From contig JAEZZA010000004.1 in the NCBI GenBank assembly GCA_023442525.1, forward strand, positions 62,001 to 126,000: 64,000 bases of DNA, in the 5' to 3' direction. The position numbers and the translations under genes are program-made. Source of the stretch: Bacteroidota bacterium (GTDB lineage Bacteria > Bacteroidota > Bacteroidia > Bacteroidales > UBA10428). Below, one piece after another: positions 1 to 9,900 of this stretch. The notes under the pieces are model-generated. The model saw only the letters and a list, made by a program, of their open reading frames with translations. It searched no databases and had not been told where the DNA came from. How positions within the stretch are numbered: position 1 is the stretch's first letter; each line of letters begins with the position of its first letter.

Positions 1-2
1 TT

Positions 3-362
3 TATACAACAAGCTGTTTTGAATACCATCCCGATACTGGACTGGTGATTTCAACCATTGAATTAAATCCGGCTCATCCTGTTTTCAGCGGCCATTTTCC
101 GGGAAATCCTGTTTTACCGGGAATATGCACTCTGCAAATAGCAAAGGAACTACTTTCAAGGGCTCTTGGAGGTAATTACCGGATTTCCAAAGCATCAACC
201 ATCAAATACCTCGGATTTGTAAATCCTGTACTTACTCCGGAGATGACATTTCAGCACACTCTTAAGCATGTAGAGAATGGGGCAGTACAAAGTTCTGTCA
301 CCGTTACTGCTTCCGGAAATACCGTCTGTACTTTCAAAGCAGAATATATAGCCGAAAGTTGA
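3..362 (+). CDS. Partial hotdog 3-hydroxyacyl-ACP dehydratase (flexirubin/APE type)
   Basis: FabZ-like hotdog protein expected to dehydrate 3-hydroxyacyl-ACP intermediates of a polyene chain. The frame is open from the left edge (codons read Y-T-T-S-C-F-E-Y-H-P) through the GTG at 45, so the gene is 5'-partial and the GTG is not the true start. The motif GHFPGNPVLPG carries the His that is catalytic in FabZ. The residue 14 positions after it, normally Glu (LILEAMAQ in FabZ), is Gln here (CTLQIAKE). It converges on the second dehydratase at 375-794. That protein has the reciprocal pattern, so the two may act as a heterodimer. Confidence 0.75.
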   Translation, partial: YTTSCFEYHPDTGLVISTIELNPAHPVFSGHFPGNPVLPGICTLQIAKELLSRALGGNYRISKASTIKYLGFVNPVLTPEMTFQHTLKHVENGAVQSSVTVTASGNTVCTFKAEYIAES

Positions 363-374
363 GCAGGCTATGTG

Positions 375-794
375 CTACCTGCTTTCTAGTATTCTCATCT
401 CACATTCGGCCAGTAATTTATCGGCAGAAAAAACTTTACCCGTAAGAATGGTAAAACCTACAATTTCATTCACAATTTCTATCTCCGAAGTAACCACAGT
501 TCCGGTATGAGGCAAGTCGTGTATAACCAGGTTTTTGATAGCGCCGATATATCCTTCCTTAACCGGGGTTTGGTTTATATTGTGATTATAACCGGTGAAT
601 GCTGCTGCTGTTTGTGCTATGAATTCAACCATTGCTGATTCACTGAGTCGTCCGTTCTCAACAAACAGGTTATCTTCTTTTACCAGGAGGCTTCCCCTGG
701 CACCTTTTTCAGAAACAGATTCCAACCTGTCGATCATTTGCATGGGTGTTTGCTGCGGAATCAGTTCTGTAATATTAAGTTTATCAGGGTCCAT
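375..794 (-). CDS. ApeP-like hotdog dehydratase subunit
   Basis: 139-residue hotdog protein resembling the second dehydratase of aryl polyene / flexirubin clusters. It begins with LIPQQTPMQMIDRL, a version of the FabZ opening LPHRYPFLLVDRV. The GHFPG segment with the catalytic His is absent, but the central-helix Glu is kept in MVEFIAQTAAA. It is the last gene of the leftward pigment operon and lies 20 bp after the acyltransferase gene. Alone it probably lacks a complete active site; pairing with the protein at 3-362 is an inference. The family call is firmer than the catalytic role. Confidence 0.75.
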   Translation of the reverse strand: MDPDKLNITELIPQQTPMQMIDRLESVSEKGARGSLLVKEDNLFVENGRLSESAMVEFIAQTAAAFTGYNHNINQTPVKEGYIGAIKNLVIHDLPHTGTVVTSEIEIVNEIVGFTILTGKVFSADKLLAECEMRILESR

Positions 795-814
795 GAGTAT
801 GTGAGAAGTCCTTA

Positions 815-1711
815 TTATTGTTCAATATACCAAAAATTGTAATAATTGAACCACTGATAAGGATATTTCTGAATCTTTTCTTCAACGGCTACAATATAAT
901 CGGAAATCATCTCTCTGAGTGTTTCATTGCGTGAACTCAATGAATTGTCCGACTTGTATGTTTTCGGCGGAGCGGCATAGAAATGATAATGCCTTCGGCT
1001 GTCTTTCATTGCAAAAACAAAAGAGACCGGAACATTGTACTTTATTGCCAGGTAAAAAGGTCCCGTTGGAAATAAAGCTTCTTTATCCAGGAAAACCGAC
1101 TGAAGAGTCTTGCTTCCCGGCATAAATCTGTCGCCATGCATACAAACCATCTCATGATTTTTCAATACTTCGCTGAGGGTATATACATGAGAGTTATCCT
1201 CGCGGATTGGAATAACATTAAAGCTTTTATGCGTTAAGGTCGATAAATAGTCCTTGATCTTTTCATGTTCGGCATCAAGCATCAGGATGTTTATCTTTGT
1301 ATCGAGCCTTTCGAGCATGTGCCCGGCCATTTCGAAATTTCCGATGTGTGCACTGATTAGCAATCCGCCTGAACCCGATGATGACATCTCTCTCAGATAC
1401 GATTCCCCTTCAAAATCGAAAGTGAAACGGGCATCGAATCCAGCCATAGTTGCTGTACGATCGAGGATAACCTGGCCGAATTTGTAATAATTACGGTAAA
1501 CGGCAAATACCGACTTGATGAAATTAAATTTCAGGCGTTTCCGGTAGAAATAAAATATATTCCGGAACGACCCGGGAGAAAACAGGAAGAAGTATAAAGC
1601 AACAAAGAGCAATAAAAAGTACGCGAAAGGTAACCCGGGATACTTCAGAATAGCAATGAATATTTTATATCCGGCCAGTCCACCCCTGGTTTTTCCTTTC
1701 CATTGCGCCAC
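815..1711 (-). CDS. LpxL/HtrB-like lysophospholipid acyltransferase of the pigment cluster
   Basis: 298-residue LPLAT-family acyltransferase. One N-terminal membrane segment (about residues 20-45) precedes the HX4E-type motif in SAHIGNFEMAG near residue 120, as in lauroyl/myristoyl transferases. Flexirubin and aryl polyene clusters carry such an enzyme, presumably to attach the polyene or a fatty acyl chain to a lipid carrier. The start is GTG at 1709-1711 (MAQWKGKTRGG); there is no nearby in-frame ATG, and it sits 6 bp after the acp stop, which fits translational coupling. It works at the inner membrane. The exact acceptor is unknown. Confidence 0.8.
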   Translation of the reverse strand: MAQWKGKTRGGLAGYKIFIAILKYPGLPFAYFLLLFVALYFFLFSPGSFRNIFYFYRKRLKFNFIKSVFAVYRNYYKFGQVILDRTATMAGFDARFTFDFEGESYLREMSSSGSGGLLISAHIGNFEMAGHMLERLDTKINILMLDAEHEKIKDYLSTLTHKSFNVIPIREDNSHVYTLSEVLKNHEMVCMHGDRFMPGSKTLQSVFLDKEALFPTGPFYLAIKYNVPVSFVFAMKDSRRHYHFYAAPPKTYKSDNSLSSRNETLREMISDYIVAVEEKIQKYPYQWFNYYNFWYIEQ

Positions 1712-1717
1712 GGCAGG

Positions 1718-1966
1718 CTATTTCTTGTTTACACAATCGAAAATATAGTTATGCAGGTCATCCAGTGTCCGGATAGCTGTCATTTCTTCGCCCTTTAAAG
1801 TAAGACCGAATTCTTTCTGAACAATCACGGCAATATCAACAAAGTCAAGGCTCTCCAAACCCAGATCGTCCTTCAGATGAGACTCCGGAGTAATTTTGGC
1901 TTCATCAATTTCGAATTCTTCCATCAGGAAATTCTTAATAATGCCTGCTATTTCTTCTTTTGTCAT
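1718..1966 (-). CDS. Acyl carrier protein (pigment cluster)
   Basis: 82-residue acidic ACP. The phosphopantetheine attachment Ser lies in the motif DDLGLESLDFVDI near residue 38. It carries the growing chain between the ketosynthase, ketoreductase and dehydratases encoded beside it. It is separated by 16 bp from the ketosynthase gene upstream and 6 bp from the acyltransferase downstream, consistent with one leftward operon. Its position makes it a dedicated carrier rather than the housekeeping AcpP. Confidence 0.9.
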   Translation of the reverse strand: MTKEEIAGIIKNFLMEEFEIDEAKITPESHLKDDLGLESLDFVDIAVIVQKEFGLTLKGEEMTAIRTLDDLHNYIFDCVNKK

Positions 1967-1982
1967 ACTACAGTAAAATCAA

Positions 1983-3203
1983 TTATTTGTACTTTTTTAT
2001 CACAAGTGATGAATTGGTTCCGCCAAAACCGAATGAATTCGACAAAAACGTGTTTATCTCGTGTTCAGTGGTTTTGGAGGCAATATTCAATTTGGCAGTA
2101 AATTCGTCAGGTTCTTCGAAATTGATGTTTGGGGCCACAAACGAATTTTCCATCATCAGCATGGAATATACAACTTCGCTGGCGCCTGCCATCCACATCT
2201 CATGACCGGTCATTGATTTGGTCGATGAAATCAACGGTTTCACATGTCCGAAAATATGATCGATTGCTTTTGCCTCATTTTGGTCTCCTATGGGTGTTGA
2301 GGTGGCATGTGCGTTAATGTAATCAATACTATCCGGTGTAACCGATGCATCTTTAAGTGCCATGGAAATGGCACGTATCGGACCATCTACATCAGGAACA
2401 GAGATATGTTTGCCATCGGAGGAAAAACCATATCCGATAATTTCGCCGAAAATCGGTGCACCTCTTTTTATTGCGTGTTCCAGGCTTTCGAGAACAACGG
2501 TGGCAGCACCGCCGCTGGGTACCAGTCCGTCTCTTTTACGGTCAAATGGTTTCGAGGCTCCTGCAGGATTATCTTCCTGTTTGGAGAACGCGCCAAGAGC
2601 ATCAAAACTACCTACACAGAAAAGGTTTACTTCCTGGGCACCGCCGCAAATAACACAATCCTGGTAACCATGCCTGATCATGTGAAATCCCATGCCAATA
2701 GCATGTGATCCGCTTGCACATGCACCGCTGAGCGTGAAGTTCACACCCCTGAGTTTGAAAATAACCGATAAATTCATGGTAACTGAAGAATTCATCGACT
2801 GGAATACGTATCCCGAACTCACCATCTGCGTGTTCCGATTTTCACGGATGATATCGGCACTCTCAATTACCGAAGGAGTGGAACTGTCGTTACCAAAAAT
2901 GATCCCGACTTCGTTTTGTTCAAAATAGTTTGCCTCGAGACCGGCATTCTTCAGCGCTTCGGCTGTAGATACATAAGCATATTCGGCATGATCGGGCATA
3001 CATACTCTGGCGCGACGGTCGAGAATTCCCTTGAGATTAGGCCGGTCGAGTTTGCCGGTAAGCCCCGACTGATAACCATATAATTTTCTCTGTGGATCAA
3101 GATAAACTCCGGATTTACCCTGGTACAAAGATTCTTTTACTTCAGCCAGGTTATTGCCGATAGACGAGTAAATGCCAATGCCGGTTATGACTACCCTGTT
3201 CAT
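1983..3203 (-). CDS. Beta-ketoacyl-ACP synthase, KAS I/II family
   Basis: 406-residue FabF-like condensing enzyme. It has the thiolase-fold nucleophile Cys in SGACASGSHAIG and the two His of the C-H-H triad in INAHATSTPIGD and SMTGHEMWMAG. All three catalytic residues are present, so this is an active ketosynthase and not a chain-length-factor-type partner. A partner may lie left of the window. It condenses malonyl-ACP units on the polyene chain. It follows the fabG-like gene by 21 bp in the leftward operon. Confidence 0.9.
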   Translation of the reverse strand: MNRVVITGIGIYSSIGNNLAEVKESLYQGKSGVYLDPQRKLYGYQSGLTGKLDRPNLKGILDRRARVCMPDHAEYAYVSTAEALKNAGLEANYFEQNEVGIIFGNDSSTPSVIESADIIRENRNTQMVSSGYVFQSMNSSVTMNLSVIFKLRGVNFTLSGACASGSHAIGMGFHMIRHGYQDCVICGGAQEVNLFCVGSFDALGAFSKQEDNPAGASKPFDRKRDGLVPSGGAATVVLESLEHAIKRGAPIFGEIIGYGFSSDGKHISVPDVDGPIRAISMALKDASVTPDSIDYINAHATSTPIGDQNEAKAIDHIFGHVKPLISSTKSMTGHEMWMAGASEVVYSMLMMENSFVAPNINFEEPDEFTAKLNIASKTTEHEINTFLSNSFGFGGTNSSLVIKKYK

Positions 3204-3224
3204 AAAATTTAAATCACTCTGTTA

Positions 3225-3953
3225 TTAAGTATATAGTCCACCATTCACCGAAATAACTTCGCCAGTGACATAAGAGGCTTTTTCGGATGCCAGAAAACAC
3301 ACCAGATCAGCCACCTCTTCAGGATTGCCAAATCGGTTCAGGGGAATCAGGTTCTTTAATTCGCTTTCATTCAGGTCCTTTGTCATATCGGTTTTAATGA
3401 AACCGGGTGCCACTGCATTTACAGTAACACGCTTTTTGCCTATCTCCTGGGCAAGAGCTTTGGTGGCTCCAATGATCCCCGCTTTAGCAGCCGAGTAGTT
3501 AACCTGGCCCGGCAAGCCCTTAATTCCGGATAGAGACACCACATTTACAATCCGGCCGTACTTCTTAACAAGCATGTTTTTCAGCACAAACCGTGTGACA
3601 AAAAAGAAACCGTTCAGATTAGTATTTAACACATCATTCCAATGTGAGTTTTCCATCCACATCATCAATGTGTCTTTGCGTATACCGGCATTATTAACAA
3701 GCACTTCAATGTATTCCGATTCGTGAGCCGACTGCCATTCCGAAAGTGCTTTTTCTACCGACTCACTGTCCGAAACATCAAATTGCATCAGCGTGCCATC
3801 TGTGCCTGCCTGCCTGACCTGCTCGAGAGTATGAGTTGCACCCTCTGAATCCCGAACATAATTAATGAGCACATGATAGCCCATTTCGGCCAGCTTAATG
3901 CAAACCGACTTTCCGATGCCTCTTGATCCACCTGTTACTAATGCGTATTTCAT
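3225..3953 (-). CDS. fabG: 3-oxoacyl-ACP reductase (FabG-like SDR)
   Basis: 242-residue short-chain dehydrogenase. It has the nucleotide-binding TGGSRGIG motif at residues 7-14, the NNAG motif, an active-site Ser in VVSLSG and YSAAK (Tyr-x3-Lys). The C-terminus (VTGEVISVNGGLYT) is typical of FabG. It reduces 3-ketoacyl-ACP with NADPH. It lies between the ammonia-lyase gene (11 bp upstream) and the ketosynthase, so it is a pathway-specific paralogue of the pigment operon. Confidence 0.9.
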   Translation of the reverse strand: MKYALVTGGSRGIGKSVCIKLAEMGYHVLINYVRDSEGATHTLEQVRQAGTDGTLMQFDVSDSESVEKALSEWQSAHESEYIEVLVNNAGIRKDTLMMWMENSHWNDVLNTNLNGFFFVTRFVLKNMLVKKYGRIVNVVSLSGIKGLPGQVNYSAAKAGIIGATKALAQEIGKKRVTVNAVAPGFIKTDMTKDLNESELKNLIPLNRFGNPEEVADLVCFLASEKASYVTGEVISVNGGLYT

Positions 3954-3964
3954 TGTAAATCAAG

Positions 3965-5506
3965 CTATTGAATAGTAATGAATTGACTGCAAAGGTAATC
4001 TTTAATTCGCTTTAATTCGACATATTTAATGGTGTCTTCCTCAAAACGCGGAACAATCGACCGTATAATGCTGTACTTGTCCCTTGTAAACGACGACATC
4101 CTGCTTTCGATATTCAGATAATCAATGGCCTGTACTATACTTAGCAGCTCAATGGCAAGCACCTGGTACGTATTGTCGATTACACGGCGGGCAAATTGTG
4201 CCGAATTTGTACCCATGCTTACAATATCCTGATTGTCGTTATTGTTCGGAATACTGTGAACATAATTTGGAAACGACAACGTTTGGTTTTCAGCAACAGT
4301 GGAAGTAGCCGTGAACTGCGACCCCTGCATACCAAAATTTACGCCCAGTTTACCCAGGTTCACAAAAGGAGGAAGTTTGCTGTTCAGCCTGTCATTCATC
4401 ATGTAATTGATCTGTCTTTCGAACAGGAGCGAAAGCTTGGTCATTACAATTTTCAGCTTGTCCATTTCAAGCGAAATGTAATCGCCATGGAAATTACCTC
4501 CATGAAAAATATTTTGCTTTTCGACATGCACAACGGGATTGTCGCTTGCCGAATTAGCCTCATTTAGCAGTATTTTTTCAGTATACTCGAGAGTATCATA
4601 AATCGGGCCCAGTATTTGCGGAACACACCGTATGGAATAATACTCCTGAACCTTGTCGGCAATCACATAATCATTTCTGTGTTTTCCGTTGAAGAAATGC
4701 TCTTCGCGCTTGCGTATCAGCTTGCTGTCCTTAAGTATATTGCGCTCCAGTCCGGCAATATAATTCTGTCCGAACTGTTTCTTAACACCGTTTAGCTCTT
4801 CGGAAAAATAATCGTCGAACGACCTTACAATTTCGTTAATCATGCAGGCCACAACTACTGCCCATCTGAGAAGGTTCCGGGCATGAAGTACATTCACGAT
4901 GCCGGTGCCGGTCATGAAGCACGTTCCGTTTATCAGTGATAATCCTTCACGAAGATGTATACTGATCGGAGTCAGCGAATGTTTTTTGAAGACCTCTGCT
5001 GTTGGAATAATTTTGCCCTCGAAAATTACCTCACCTTCGCCGATAAGCACAAGTGCAATATGTGCAAGTTGAACAAGATCACCACTTGCCCCTACACCTC
5101 CGTGTTCGGGTACTACAGGCACAATATTACGGTTAACCAGTTCCCTGATCAGATCAATTACTTCAGGATGCATGCCTGAAAAGCCATGCGAGAAGTTACT
5201 CAGCAAGGTGATCATGGCCGAGCGAACATATACCGGATTTACAGGATCACCTGAGCCCGAAGCGTGGCTTCGGATTGCATTATAATGCAATTTCACACTA
5301 TCGACCTCATCAATACGGTATTGAGCCATTGGCCCTAAACCGGTGCTTATTCCGTAAATGATTTTGTCCTTATGAAAAGTTTCAAGAAAACCGTAACTTT
5401 TTTTTATCCTCTCCTCTGCCTCAGAATCTATCGCAACTTTTTCATTTTTAAATAGTACGTCGTAATAATCCTGTATCGTAATTAAACGTTCACCAATTTT
5501 TAACAT
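3965..5506 (-). CDS. Aromatic amino acid ammonia-lyase, probable tyrosine ammonia-lyase of flexirubin synthesis
   Basis: 513-residue HAL/PAL/TAL family enzyme. The Ala-Ser-Gly triad that forms the MIO cofactor is at residues 140-142 (GGVGASGDLVQLAH). The substrate-selectivity pair is Ser80-His81 (AIRSHASGSG). From memory this is also the pair in the Flavobacterium johnsoniae tyrosine ammonia-lyase, and blocks such as GGNFHGDYISLEMDKLK and HSIPNNNDNQDIVSMGTN look very similar to that enzyme. Tyrosine deamination gives 4-coumarate, the aryl starter of flexirubins. Histidine ammonia-lyase is the alternative, but no hut genes are nearby. It is the first gene of the leftward operon. Confidence 0.85.
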   Translation of the reverse strand: MLKIGERLITIQDYYDVLFKNEKVAIDSEAEERIKKSYGFLETFHKDKIIYGISTGLGPMAQYRIDEVDSVKLHYNAIRSHASGSGDPVNPVYVRSAMITLLSNFSHGFSGMHPEVIDLIRELVNRNIVPVVPEHGGVGASGDLVQLAHIALVLIGEGEVIFEGKIIPTAEVFKKHSLTPISIHLREGLSLINGTCFMTGTGIVNVLHARNLLRWAVVVACMINEIVRSFDDYFSEELNGVKKQFGQNYIAGLERNILKDSKLIRKREEHFFNGKHRNDYVIADKVQEYYSIRCVPQILGPIYDTLEYTEKILLNEANSASDNPVVHVEKQNIFHGGNFHGDYISLEMDKLKIVMTKLSLLFERQINYMMNDRLNSKLPPFVNLGKLGVNFGMQGSQFTATSTVAENQTLSFPNYVHSIPNNNDNQDIVSMGTNSAQFARRVIDNTYQVLAIELLSIVQAIDYLNIESRMSSFTRDKYSIIRSIVPRFEEDTIKYVELKRIKDYLCSQFITIQ

Positions 5507-5767
5507 TACTCGAATTTGATTTGAAAATTCTTCGTTTTAAAGGGTTTTGGTTGTCGTAAAAGGCTGCAAAATAATAAAAAATTTATTTCCTGACGAAATA
5601 ATTGCTTTAACTTTCAGTTAATCCAGACTTAAATCTTTTTATCAGGATTTTTTTTTATACCGGGTTCCGGTTAGGAACTATTATTTCATTTCATCGACGG
5701 ATGCTATACAAATAATAAATATATATTTGCACTGTTTTGACCGCATGCTGCAAGGAATAGGTTAGGA
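5507..5767. promoter_or_regulatory. Divergent intergenic region of the pigment cluster
   Basis: 261-bp A+T-rich spacer between the leftward ammonia-lyase operon and the rightward glycosyltransferase/transporter operon. It must hold promoters for both. A Bacteroidota -7 box, TATATTTG at 5722-5729 on the plus strand, lies about 38 bp before the glycosyltransferase ATG. I do not see a good TTTG -33 box at the usual spacing. No RNA gene or repeat is apparent. Confidence 0.45.
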
Positions 5768-6919
5768 ATGAACTGGTGCGTTGTAATCCCGACATTCAAT
5801 AATGGTAAAACATTAGCAAAGGTAATTGAGGATGTCCTTCAGACAACCCGCAATGTTATTGTTGTTAACGACGGTTCAACCGACAATACGCTTGAGGTTT
5901 TGAAAGGCTTTCCGCAGATTACATGTATTCATAATTCAAAAAATAAAGGGAAGGGCTATTCTTTAAGAAAGGGATTCGACAAGGCTTTAAAGGATGGTTT
6001 TGATTACGCGGTTACACTGGATTCCGACGGACAGCATTTCGCCAGTGATATTACAACGCTCACCAATAAATGCCATGAAAATCCGGATTCGCTTATTGTA
6101 GGTTCCCGAAGTCTTGAAGGCGAAAAACTTCGGAAGGGCAGCGGATTCGCTAATAAATTTTCAAACTTCTGGTTTAAACTTATAGCGGGGGTCAGCCTTC
6201 CTGATACCCAATCCGGATTCAGGATGTATCCACTGCAACTGCTCGGCCCGGTGAAATTCTATTGCAACCGTTATGAATTCGAGCTCGAAGTTCTTTATCG
6301 TGCAGCCTGGAAAGGGATCAATCTGGTAAATGTTCCAATTAAGGTGTTTTACCCCGAAAAATCCGAAAGAGTGAGCCATTTCAGGCCTTTTCACGATTTC
6401 GTGCGTATCAGCCTTTTGAATGTGGTTTGTTTTTTTATAGCATTCTTTTATGTCAAACCCTTTTCGTTCGCGAAATATCTGAGAAAAGAAAACCTGAAAG
6501 ATTTTATCCGTGATAATATTATCCATACCAACGACTCTGCATGGAAAATGACCTTTTCGGTAATGCTGGGAGTTTTTATGGGCATCATACCTATATGGGG
6601 CTATCAGCTCATTTCCGCCATTGCTCTTGCATATCTGTTCCGGCTGAACAAACTTCTTGTAATAGTGGCCGCTAATATCAGCATCTTCCCGTTCACTGCA
6701 GTAATCCTTTATCTGAGCTATATTACGGGAGGACTCGTGATGCCTGAAAGCCATCTGATGGGTTTTAGTATGGATATTTCAATAGACAGCCTTGGTTCCG
6801 GATTATATCAATATCTTGTGGGTGCTGTTATCCTGGCTGTAGTCGCATCCCTGTTCTTCGGCTTGCTTACATATATATTTCTGAAACTGATCCGAAAAAA
6901 ACCTTCTATTGCCAGCTAA
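5768..6919 (+). CDS. GT2 glycosyltransferase fused to DUF2062
   Basis: 383-residue protein. Residues 1 to about 220 form a GT-A dolichyl-phosphate-mannose-synthase-like domain with VVIPTFNNGKTL at the N-terminus and a DxD-type TLDSDGQH motif. The C-terminal part (about 240-383) is a DUF2062 domain with several membrane segments (MTFSVMLGVFMGIIPIWGYQ). This fusion is common in flexirubin-type clusters. It may modify a lipid or polyene at the inner membrane, though the sugar donor is unknown. Its stop lies 2 bp before the ATG of the transporter fusion, so the two are probably translated together. Confidence 0.8.
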   Translation: MNWCVVIPTFNNGKTLAKVIEDVLQTTRNVIVVNDGSTDNTLEVLKGFPQITCIHNSKNKGKGYSLRKGFDKALKDGFDYAVTLDSDGQHFASDITTLTNKCHENPDSLIVGSRSLEGEKLRKGSGFANKFSNFWFKLIAGVSLPDTQSGFRMYPLQLLGPVKFYCNRYEFELEVLYRAAWKGINLVNVPIKVFYPEKSERVSHFRPFHDFVRISLLNVVCFFIAFFYVKPFSFAKYLRKENLKDFIRDNIIHTNDSAWKMTFSVMLGVFMGIIPIWGYQLISAIALAYLFRLNKLLVIVAANISIFPFTAVILYLSYITGGLVMPESHLMGFSMDISIDSLGSGLYQYLVGAVILAVVASLFFGLLTYIFLKLIRKKPSIAS

Positions 6920-6921
6920 CC

Positions 6922-9900
6922 ATGGAAGCCATATTTCTCAATCTATTTCATTTTTTCAGAAAGCGAAGGCTGTGGCTTTTTGTGGCTGTAATTGCCATTA
7001 TCTCCGTGGCAGTTTTCCTGGCATCGCGAATTAAACTTGAAGAAGACATAACCCGGATGATCAGCGGAAGCGATAAAACGGGTATGTTGACAAAAATTGT
7101 GGAGCAATCTGAATTTCTGGATAAGATTATAATTACCTTATCAACAGAAGATATAACGTATAAGGATTCTCTTGAAAAAGCCGGTGATCGTCTGGCCGAC
7201 ACCCTGCTTTCACCTGCTTTTCAGCCCTATGTCAAAGAAGTAACTTACAAAATAAGCGACACTGTTGTTGAAGCCATGTTTAACCTGGTATACAACAATC
7301 TGCCGCTGTTTCTTGAAGAAGAGGATTATGCAGCTGTTGACTCTGCCATCCTTCCGCATAGTATCGACCGCTCGGTACTGAATGTCTACAGGAATTTGCT
7401 ATCACCGGCAAGCTTTGCAATGAAAAAAATGATCCTCCGCGACCCACTCGGCATAAGCTCAATTGCACTAAAAAAGCTGGGATCATTTCAGAACGACGAG
7501 AATTATACCATGGTGAACAGCAGGATCTATTCACGTGATACCACTTCACTGATGCTGTTCATTTCACCGGTGTACAAGCCGAAAGAAACTTCGAAAAACG
7601 TTGAATTTGCAGATATTCTGCGCAATACTCTGAAAGAAATAGGCTCTGAATATAATGTAGAAGCAGCAGCCTTCGGTTCGGCACTAATAGCCGCAGGTAA
7701 TGCCGACCGGCTTAAAAGAGACATAAGACTTACCCTGAGTATTTCCATTATTCTGCTGACACTGATCATTTCTTTTTCTATCCGCAAGAAAAAACTGTTT
7801 CCGTTCATTTTCTTACCCGCTGTATTTGGCGGCATCCTTGCACTGGCAGTCCTTTTTCTGCTGAAGGGAAAAGTCTCCGTAATATCTCTCAGCATTGGTT
7901 CGGTTATTCTGGCTATTACTGTCGACTACGCCCTTCATATCACAACTCATTACAAACACAGGCATTCCATCATCGGAACAATCAAGGATGTTTCATTCCC
8001 TATTATCGTTTGTGGCTTTGCCACGGCTTTTGAATTTCTTGCCCTTGTTTTTGTTTCATCCGAATCGTTGAAGGAACTTGGAATTCTGGCTGCCATCAGC
8101 GTGGTTACTGCTGCATTTTTCACCATGGTTGTTCTTCCGCATATACTGGAAATGTCAACAGGCAAGGCGGATGAGACCGAAGAAAAAAACCTGCTTGAAT
8201 GGGTTCTCGATAAAATTACACGATATGCCTTTCATAAAAAGAAGTTGCTATTGGCTGCCATGGTGATTTATTCAATAGCTTCTCTCTTTTATTTAAGCCG
8301 TGTAGGTTTTGAGAGCGATATGATGAAGATGAATTACATGTCGGCAGACCTCAGAAAAGCAGAAAGTAAACTGGACCGGATCAATAATGCAAGCCTGAAT
8401 TCGATATACGTTGTATCTTACGGTAACAATATTCAAAAAGCCCTGGAAAGTAATGAAAGAGTGATTTCAAGGGCATCGGATCTGAAATCGGAGGGAATTG
8501 TAAGCAACTATACTTCTCCCGCTTCACTTCTGATGTCTGATTCCGTTCAACAGCAAAAAATTCAGAAATGGAATGAATTCTGGAGTAATCATGATATAGC
8601 AGCAGTTATTAATACTCTTGACGCTAAGGCAAGCCGGACAGGTTTCAGATCAGGGTCATTCGAAGAGTTCACCAGTCTTCTTGGCAATTCCTATTCTCCT
8701 GATTCCAATCTTTTTCGCACGCTACAATCGATTTTCTCAATTGAAAACATTTCGGTAAATCCGGAAATGACATCGATTGTCACGGCTTTGAAAGTTCGCC
8801 CCGAAAATGTGGATAAAGCCTCGGCAAGCTTTGCCGATATACAGGGCGCAATGGTCATTGACAGGAAATCTGCTCTTTCGGGAATTGTAGATACCCTGGG
8901 GGATGATTTCAATTTCATTGCAAATGTCAGCCTGTTGCTTATCCTGCTTGTACTGATCCTGGCATTTGGCCGGCTTGAACTGGGAATTATCACTTTTGTG
9001 CCAATTTTTCTCAGTTGGATATGGACCCTCGGTTTTATGGGAATGACAGGTATAAAATTCAATATTTTTAATATCATCATATCGTCGTTTATCACAGGAC
9101 TGGGAATTGATTACAGCATTTACATCATGCAGGGCCTTGTACAGGGTTATAAATCCGATAACCATAACCTGCTTTCCTATAAAACCTGCATACTGATTTC
9201 GGTTATGATATCCATATCCGGCACCGGAGTTATGATCCTGGCCAAACATCCGGCATTGAATTCCATAGCGATAATTTCCATTTTTGGACTTCTTGCCGTA
9301 GTACTGATTTCCTATACTTTTGAACCTCTGCTATTCAATTACCTGGTGTCGAAGAACAATAAACCACGGGTACTGCCTGTTACACTTTCCGACATCCTCA
9401 CAACCATTGTGGTGTTTACGATTTTTGTAATTGGTTGTGTTTTTATGAATGCAGTTCTGCTACTGGTATGGATAATACCTGTGAAAAAGGAATATAAGAA
9501 ATTATGGATTCATTATGCCATAATGTTGTGGTGCAGGATACCAGTATATGCCATGATTCACATCCGGAAATCTGTTGTGAATACCAGCAGAGAGGATTTT
9601 TCAAAACCTGCCCTTATAATCAGTAACCACCAGTCGCACATCGATCTTCTGCTTCTGCTTATGCTTAATCCGAAGCTGATTGTGTTAACCACAAAATGGG
9701 TTTGGAATAATCCCATTTATATGCTGGTAATACGGTACCTCAACTATTACCCGGTAATGGAGGGTTATGGTGATCTGATGGAAAAGATCAGCGATCGGGT
9801 AAAAGAAGGTTATTCCGTGATTGTGTTTCCCGAAGGGAGCCGTTCGGCCGATTCGTCTATTACCCGCTTCCACAAAGGAGCTTTTCTGATGGCACATACA

